57,463 nt of DNA from the NCBI GenBank assembly GCA_028688575.1, contig JAQTXW010000008.1, forward strand, positions 1 through 57,463, in the 5' to 3' direction. Under the pieces are notes generated by a model, which ran no database searches, was not told the DNA's origin, and was given only the letters and a program-made list of their open reading frames with translations. Below are positions 52,853 through 57,463 of this stretch, piece by piece. A program made the translations under genes and the position numbers. Every line of letters starts with the position of its first letter. Position 1 is the first letter of the stretch. Source of the stretch: Methylotenera sp. (lineage in GTDB: Bacteria > Pseudomonadota > Gammaproteobacteria > Burkholderiales > Methylophilaceae).

Positions 52853-54580
52853 ATGGCAACTACAACAGCACAAAACAAATTAAGTGGTCTGGCCAGAACC
52901 CTGATTCAAGAAAAACTGCTTTCTGAAGATGAGGCCAAAGCGGTTGAGGCGCAAGCCTATACCAATAAAGTGCCTTTTATCGCTCAGCTAATTCAGAGTA
53001 AAAAATTGAGTGCGCAGAGTATCGCCGAAGCTTCTGCGCGTGCGTTTGGTTTGCCTTATCTTAATATTGATGCAATTAACAACGACTATCTGCCCAGCAA
53101 GCAAATCGACAGCAAGTTAATGCGATCCAACCATGTGCTTGGCTTGCAGGCTCGCAACAATGTACTGTTTGTAGCAATTTCCGACCCGACCAACATCCAG
53201 GCATTAGATAGCGTTCAGTTTCAAATGGGTATGAGCGTTTCTCCCATTGTGGTTGAAGAAGATAAGCTCGTGCGCTGGATTGATAAAATCATACAGGACA
53301 GCGGCGCTGCTGTTGCAGCGCTGGGTGATGAAAGTGATGATTTTGGCTTTGTGGATGACAGCAATGAGCCGAGTGAAGAAGAAGCACCCGCTGATCAAGA
53401 TGTTGATGACGCCCCCGTTGTTCGATTCTTGAACAAAATGCTGATGGATGCTATTAACATGGGGGCATCTGACCTGCATTTTGAGCCGTATGAGAAGTTT
53501 TACCGTGTACGCTATCGTGTGGATGGCGTTTTACGCGAAATCACACAGCCGCCACTTGCCATTAAAGAAAAACTGGCCTCTCGGATTAAAGTCATATCCA
53601 GTATGGACATTTCTGAAAAACGCATACCGCAAGATGGCCGCATGAAGCTTGTACTGTCAAAAACACGTACGATTGATTTTCGCGTGAGCACTTTGCCACT
53701 CATTCATGGTGAAAAAATCGTGATGCGTATTCTAGACCCTGCAAGTGCAACGCTGGGGATTGAGGCGTTAGGGTATGAACCGATACAAAAAGAACGTTTA
53801 CTGCATGCGGTGAGTCGCCCCTACGGCCTTGTGCTGGTCACAGGCCCTACTGGCTCAGGTAAAACCGTTTCTTTGTACACCTGCCTGAATATCCTCAATG
53901 AGCCAGGGGTGAACATATCTACCGCGGAGGATCCCTGTGAAATCCCTCTAGCAGGCATTAATCAGGTCAATGTTAATGATAAACAGGGGCTAACTTTTGC
54001 TGCAGCATTAAAATCATTCTTACGACAAGATCCTGACATCATCATGATTGGTGAGATTCGCGACCTGGAAACGGCGGACATGGCCATTAAAGCCGCTTCT
54101 ACAGGGCATATGGTGTTGTCAACACTACATACCAACGATGCACCATCCACCCTCACTCGCTTACTTAATATGGGCGTTGCGCCATTTAACATTGCATCAG
54201 CAGTTTCTCTCATTACCGCGCAGCGCTTGGCTAGAAGGTTATGTAAACATTGTAAAATCCCTGTCAATGACATTCCCAGAGAGGCTCTCTTAAACGTGGG
54301 CTTCGTGGAAGAAGATTTTAATGAATCATGGCAGTTATATGTACACAACCCAGAGGGATGTGAGTTATGCAATGGCGGTTACAAAGGCCGCGTGGGTATT
54401 TACCAAGTGATGCCCATCACGGATGCGATTAGCCGCATCATTATGAAACATGGCACTGCACATGACATTGCAGACCAAGCCAGAGCCGAAGGGGTCAATG
54501 ACTTACGCCGTTCTGGCATTCTTAAAGTCATGCAAGGGCTCACCTCGATTGAAGAAGTGGAAGCTTGCACCAATGAGTAA
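52853..54580 (+). CDS. pilB: Type IV pilus assembly ATPase
   Basis: PilB is the cytoplasmic hexameric ATPase that extends the pilus. The 575 residues have an N-terminal GSPII_E-N domain (about 20-150), an acidic linker (about 155-185), and the ATPase with Walker A VTGPTGSGKTVSLY near residue 331, the Asp box (IMIGEIRDLETADMA), a His box (STLHTNDAPSTL), and a four-cysteine zinc site (C-K-H-C, then C-E-L-C in EGCELCNGGYKGRVG). It precedes pilC by about 60 bases. Confidence 0.96.
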   Translation: MATTTAQNKLSGLARTLIQEKLLSEDEAKAVEAQAYTNKVPFIAQLIQSKKLSAQSIAEASARAFGLPYLNIDAINNDYLPSKQIDSKLMRSNHVLGLQARNNVLFVAISDPTNIQALDSVQFQMGMSVSPIVVEEDKLVRWIDKIIQDSGAAVAALGDESDDFGFVDDSNEPSEEEAPADQDVDDAPVVRFLNKMLMDAINMGASDLHFEPYEKFYRVRYRVDGVLREITQPPLAIKEKLASRIKVISSMDISEKRIPQDGRMKLVLSKTRTIDFRVSTLPLIHGEKIVMRILDPASATLGIEALGYEPIQKERLLHAVSRPYGLVLVTGPTGSGKTVSLYTCLNILNEPGVNISTAEDPCEIPLAGINQVNVNDKQGLTFAAALKSFLRQDPDIIMIGEIRDLETADMAIKAASTGHMVLSTLHTNDAPSTLTRLLNMGVAPFNIASAVSLITAQRLARRLCKHCKIPVNDIPREALLNVGFVEEDFNESWQLYVHNPEGCELCNGGYKGRVGIYQVMPITDAISRIIMKHGTAHDIADQARAEGVNDLRRSGILKVMQGLTSIEEVEACTNE

Positions 54581-54641
54581 CTTTTCAAACCTACATCAGC
54601 ACATTTAGTGAATAATAAAACTAATCATTCAGGAAATCGTT

Positions 54642-55862
54642 ATGGCCGCTAACCCTAAAGCTACAAAAGACGTCACCTATTCTTGGGAAGGTAGAGACAA
54701 GAAAGGCAAGATTGTTAAAGGCGAGATGCGCGCATCAGGCGAAACCTTTGTGAGCGCCACTCTCAGGCGACAGGGCATTACCGTTACCAAAGTCAAAAAG
54801 CAAAGCAGCTTTGCCAGCAAAGGCACAGTGTCTGATAAAGATGTGACACTATTCACTCGCCAGCTTGCCACCATGATGAAATCTGGCGTGCCGCTTTTGC
54901 AATCTTTTGATATCGTAGGCAAAGGTCACAGCAACCCCGCTGTCTCCAAATTACTTGCTGACATTAAAGCAGATGTAGAAACAGGCAGCAGTTTAAGTGC
55001 CGCATTTCGCAAATACCCGCTTTATTTTGATGCCCTATTCTGCAACTTGATTAGCGCTGGGGAACAGGCAGGCATTCTGGACACCTTACTTGAGCGTTTG
55101 GCCACCTATAAAGAAAAAATTCAGGCTATTAAATCTAAAATTAAATCTGCACTGGTTTACCCTGTGTCTATTATTGTTGTTGCATTTATTATCACCGCGG
55201 TCATCATGATTTTCGTGATTCCAGCATTTAAAGAGCTTTTTAGCGGCTTCGGCGCTGACCTCCCAACCCCTACACTGGTGGTGATGGCAATCTCAGAAAT
55301 CTTTGTTGAATGGTGGTGGGCTATTTTTGGCTCGATTGGCTTTGCTTTGTGGTTTTTCTTTTACACCTGGAAACGCTCTGAATCACTACAGGCCACCATG
55401 GATAGATTGTTATTAAAGCTCCCTATTTTTGGTGAATTGATTCGTAAGGCGACCATTGCCAGATTTGCCCGCACCATGGCCACCATGTTTGCAGCTGGCG
55501 TACCCTTGGTTGAGGCCCTGGATTCTGTTGCGGGCGCTTCTGGGAACCGTGTTTACTATGATGCAACTAAGCGCATTCAGAGCGAAATCAGCACAGGCAC
55601 CAGCCTCACCGTGGCCATGCAAAATGCAGAAGTCTTCCCCAATATGGTATTGCAAATGACGGCAATTGGTGAAGAGTCTGGCGCATTGGACTCCATGTTA
55701 GGTAAAGTCGCGGACTTTTACGAGGCGGAAGTAGATGATGCTGTTGGCGCCATATCCAGCCTGATGGAGCCTGTCATCATGGTGGTACTAGGCGTGCTTA
55801 TTGGTGGCCTGGTGATTGCCATGTACTTGCCGATTTTCAAAATGGGTTCGGTTGTTGGCTAA
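54642..55862 (+). CDS. pilC: Type IV pilus inner-membrane platform protein
   Basis: PilC is the membrane platform that couples PilB to pilin polymerisation. The 406 residues contain two T2SF/GspF domains (about 70-195 and 270-395) with LFTRQLATMMKSGVPLLQS and FARTMATMFAAGVPLVEAL, and three membrane helices. AGGAAATCGTT precedes the start. pilD, which usually follows, is missing; the next gene is convergent. Confidence 0.96.
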   Translation: MAANPKATKDVTYSWEGRDKKGKIVKGEMRASGETFVSATLRRQGITVTKVKKQSSFASKGTVSDKDVTLFTRQLATMMKSGVPLLQSFDIVGKGHSNPAVSKLLADIKADVETGSSLSAAFRKYPLYFDALFCNLISAGEQAGILDTLLERLATYKEKIQAIKSKIKSALVYPVSIIVVAFIITAVIMIFVIPAFKELFSGFGADLPTPTLVVMAISEIFVEWWWAIFGSIGFALWFFFYTWKRSESLQATMDRLLLKLPIFGELIRKATIARFARTMATMFAAGVPLVEALDSVAGASGNRVYYDATKRIQSEISTGTSLTVAMQNAEVFPNMVLQMTAIGEESGALDSMLGKVADFYEAEVDDAVGAISSLMEPVIMVVLGVLIGGLVIAMYLPIFKMGSVVG

Positions 55863-55891
55863 ACTTAAAAAAACTTATCATGCAAACTGCT

Positions 55892-55929
55892 AAAAACCCA
55901 AAGGACATCATCACATCATGTCCTTTGGG
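55892..55929 (-). terminator. Terminator of the DsbC-like gene
   Basis: CCCAAAGGACAT (55897-55908) pairs with ATGTCCTTTGGG (55918-55929). Only on the minus strand does a T run (from 55896-55892) follow, so it serves the DsbC-like gene; pilC has no equal signal. Confidence 0.82.
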
Positions 55930-55944
55930 CGGCTTGATGGACAC

Positions 55945-56664
55945 TTACTTTTTGCTGGCTTCAGCTAACCTGCGTTCAATTTCCTGCCTGGGTTGAGCAC
56001 CTAGCATACGTTTACCATCAGCAAAAAATAGTGTTGGGGTACTGGTCACCCCCAATTTTCTGGCGAGATCACCCACCTGCTCCAAAGGCACATCACAAGT
56101 TCCACTAGCCTTCGCCAACTGATCTTTCAATATCCAGTTTTCCCAGGCTTTGACACGGTCTTTCGCGCACCAGATCAATTTAGATTTATTTGCAGCATCA
56201 GGGTGCAACTGTTCTATTGGATACAAGAACGTGTAAATGGTTACATCATTGACGCCACTTAATTCATTACGCTCCAGGCGTTTGCAAAATGGACAATCCA
56301 CATCTGAAAATACAACCAGTTTACGGCTGCCATTGCCCTTAACTACTTTGATCGCCTGGTTTAACGGCAAGCTATCAAAATCTACTCGGGTCAGTTCTTC
56401 CAGACGTTCACCTGTAATATCTTTTTTTGTTTTCGGGTCTACCAACCGACCTTCTGCAATTAAAAAAGTTAAATTCTCATCCGCATAAATAATCTGGCCC
56501 GCCATAAAAATCTCATACAGCCCAGGAAATGGCGTTTTGGTGACTTTTTCTACCTTGAATTTTGGATAAGCCGCCTCTACTGCTTTTTTAAGGCTTGCCT
56601 CATCAGCCATCACGGATGAGACAAAAGCCATTGCCAATAGGGTTGCTATGGTTCTTTTAAACAT
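55945..56664 (-). CDS. dsbC: DsbC-like periplasmic thiol:disulphide isomerase
   Basis: This 239-residue protein has a signal peptide (TIATLLAMAFVSSVMA, about residues 4-19), an N-terminal dimerisation region like DsbC (about 22-80), and a thioredoxin-fold domain with DVDCPFCKRLE as the active site (CPFC near residue 125) and the cis-proline loop VTSTPTLFF. It would repair wrong disulphides in exported proteins. AAGGAAACG precedes the start. It runs against pilC. The pilin disulphide could be one client (inference). Confidence 0.92.
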   Translation of the reverse strand: MFKRTIATLLAMAFVSSVMADEASLKKAVEAAYPKFKVEKVTKTPFPGLYEIFMAGQIIYADENLTFLIAEGRLVDPKTKKDITGERLEELTRVDFDSLPLNQAIKVVKGNGSRKLVVFSDVDCPFCKRLERNELSGVNDVTIYTFLYPIEQLHPDAANKSKLIWCAKDRVKAWENWILKDQLAKASGTCDVPLEQVGDLARKLGVTSTPTLFFADGKRMLGAQPRQEIERRLAEASKK

Positions 56665-56740
56665 TTCGTTTCCTTTTTAAAATTAAGTGACATATCAATC
56701 GCACATGGAACACATCATATACATTTAATTATCACCGTGA

Positions 56741-57463
56741 TTACATTTTTACGGCGTGAGACACCAGCATTTTTTTAATCATCGATCGATTAGCAACTGC
56801 CAAGCCCTGGTTTCTAATTCTCTTAAGCGGCTCATTATGACTTTCAAACAAATGATACAAACCATTAGTGAGTGTGGTCATCTCAAACAGGTCTGATTTT
56901 CTTGATTTTGCATAATGCCGCAATAAGCCTTCGTCATTCAGCAATTGATAATATTGCCTGCTTTTTAACACCGTCATCAGATCGATCACATCTCTGAACC
57001 CCAAGTTCACCCCTTGACCTGCCATCGGGTGGATGCGATGGACTGCATCTCCAACCAATACAGCCGAGCCTTTGGCAATCTCCCGCGCAGTATTCAGCGT
57101 GAGCGGAAAGCCTGCAGGTGGCGTTATTAAGTCAAAATGACCTAATAACGCGTTTCCTGTAGCCATCACTTGCTGACTGAATGTCTTTGCATCTAACTTT
57201 AACAAAGTTGCTGCATGTTGTGTTGACACCGACCACACAATGGAGACTTTATTTTCAGGCATCGGCAGCCAGGCCATGATGCCACAATGGTCATCAGCGC
57301 CTTGGGTAAACCATTGCCTTGCGATATGTTGATGGCTTTTTTCTGCATTAAAATTCGCAACAATGGCTGTTTGGTGATAAGGTTTTTTATCTACGGCAAT
57401 ACCAAGTTGGCCACGTACCCATGAATTGGCGCCGTCAGCCGCCAACAACAAATCGCTCGTAAT
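56741..57463 (-). CDS. UbiH/UbiF-family ubiquinone hydroxylase, 5' end outside window
   Basis: The minus-strand frame is open through the window end, so the N-terminal third with the first FAD motif is missing. The visible 240 residues hold LLAADGANSWVRGQLG, the second FAD motif VLVGDAVHRIHPMAGQGVNLGFRDV (in part) and a C-terminal helix region ending NRSMIKKMLVSHAVKM. Members hydroxylate the quinone ring (C1, C5 or C6) with O2 in ubiquinone synthesis. It is distinct from the UbiM-like protein at 6789. Which ring position it serves cannot be told from this fragment. Confidence 0.88.
   Translation of the reverse strand: MTSDLLLAADGANSWVRGQLGIAVDKKPYHQTAIVANFNAEKSHQHIARQWFTQGADDHCGIMAWLPMPENKVSIVWSVSTQHAATLLKLDAKTFSQQVMATGNALLGHFDLITPPAGFPLTLNTAREIAKGSAVLVGDAVHRIHPMAGQGVNLGFRDVIDLMTVLKSRQYYQLLNDEGLLRHYAKSRKSDLFEMTTLTNGLYHLFESHNEPLKRIRNQGLAVANRSMIKKMLVSHAVKM

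Overview
The window looks like chromosome of a Gram-negative betaproteobacterium, most likely a methylotroph of the Methylophilaceae. The evidence is a periplasmic MxaD-like protein, a phosphoketolase/acetate kinase pair that fits a ribulose-monophosphate metabolism, ubiquinone-type hydroxylases, a cbb3 oxidase, type IV pilus genes and FolE2, all at moderate AT content. The genus is inferred, not proven. I see no rRNA, tRNA, CRISPR array or prophage.

Layout. 1-2263 (minus): 5' part of a very large two-partner-secretion exoprotein (TpsA/FhaB type), cut by the window edge. 2264-3060: a long non-coding stretch with a MITE-like palindrome and a perfect FNR/Anr box. 3061-7952 (plus): ccoNOQP, a FixH/CcoH-like gene and a UbiM-type hydroxylase. 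8107-16239 (plus): phosphoketolase, acetate kinase, Na+/Ca2+-type exchanger, P-type ATPase and tandem universal stress protein, tightly packed. 16328-19816 (minus): FAD-linked D-lactate/glycolate-type oxidase, beta carbonic anhydrase and a PhoX/DUF839-like exported protein. 20008-21605 (minus): a hipA-hipB pair with the toxin gene first.

22055-35333 (minus) is a phosphorus-scavenging island. It holds a complete C-P lyase operon (phnF-D-C-E-G-H-I-J-K-L-M-N-P), an EamA-type transporter attached to its end, and an OprO/OprP-type porin behind its own well-formed Pho box. A second, weaker three-repeat Pho box lies upstream of phnF. Together these genes would bring oligoanions through the outer membrane (porin), import phosphonate (PhnCDE), convert it to the 5-triphosphate derivative (PhnGHIL, PhnM), cleave the C-P bond (PhnJ with PhnGHIK) and recycle the ribose phosphate (PhnP, PhnN). 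With methylphosphonate the carbon product would be methane (family knowledge).

35544-42223 is more mosaic: an EAL-CBS-GGDEF protein divergent from phnF, the MxaD-like gene, a sigma54-type type IV pilin gene, a REP-associated tyrosine transposase (RAYT) bracketed by two related copies of the pilin 3' region, and a pair coding for a cyclic-nucleotide phosphodiesterase-like protein and a cNMP-binding/rhodanese protein. REP-like hairpins with a GTAG foot recur at 19845, 21758, 21946, 39022, 39113, 39720, 40018 and 47103. The RAYT is the obvious candidate for their spread.

42361-57463 is mostly housekeeping: an esterase, xseB-ispA-dxs (isoprenoids), folE2, a retropepsin-like protease with an MFS transporter, aroC, an RluE-type pseudouridine synthase, icd, a cold-shock protein, pilB-pilC, a DsbC-like protein, and a second UbiH/UbiF-type hydroxylase cut by the window end. 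No single large undescribed system stands out. The best leads are the RAYT/REP arrangement, the extended Pho-controlled phosphonate island, the altered ion-site motif in the P-type ATPase, and the alternative hairpins between ccoP and fixH.
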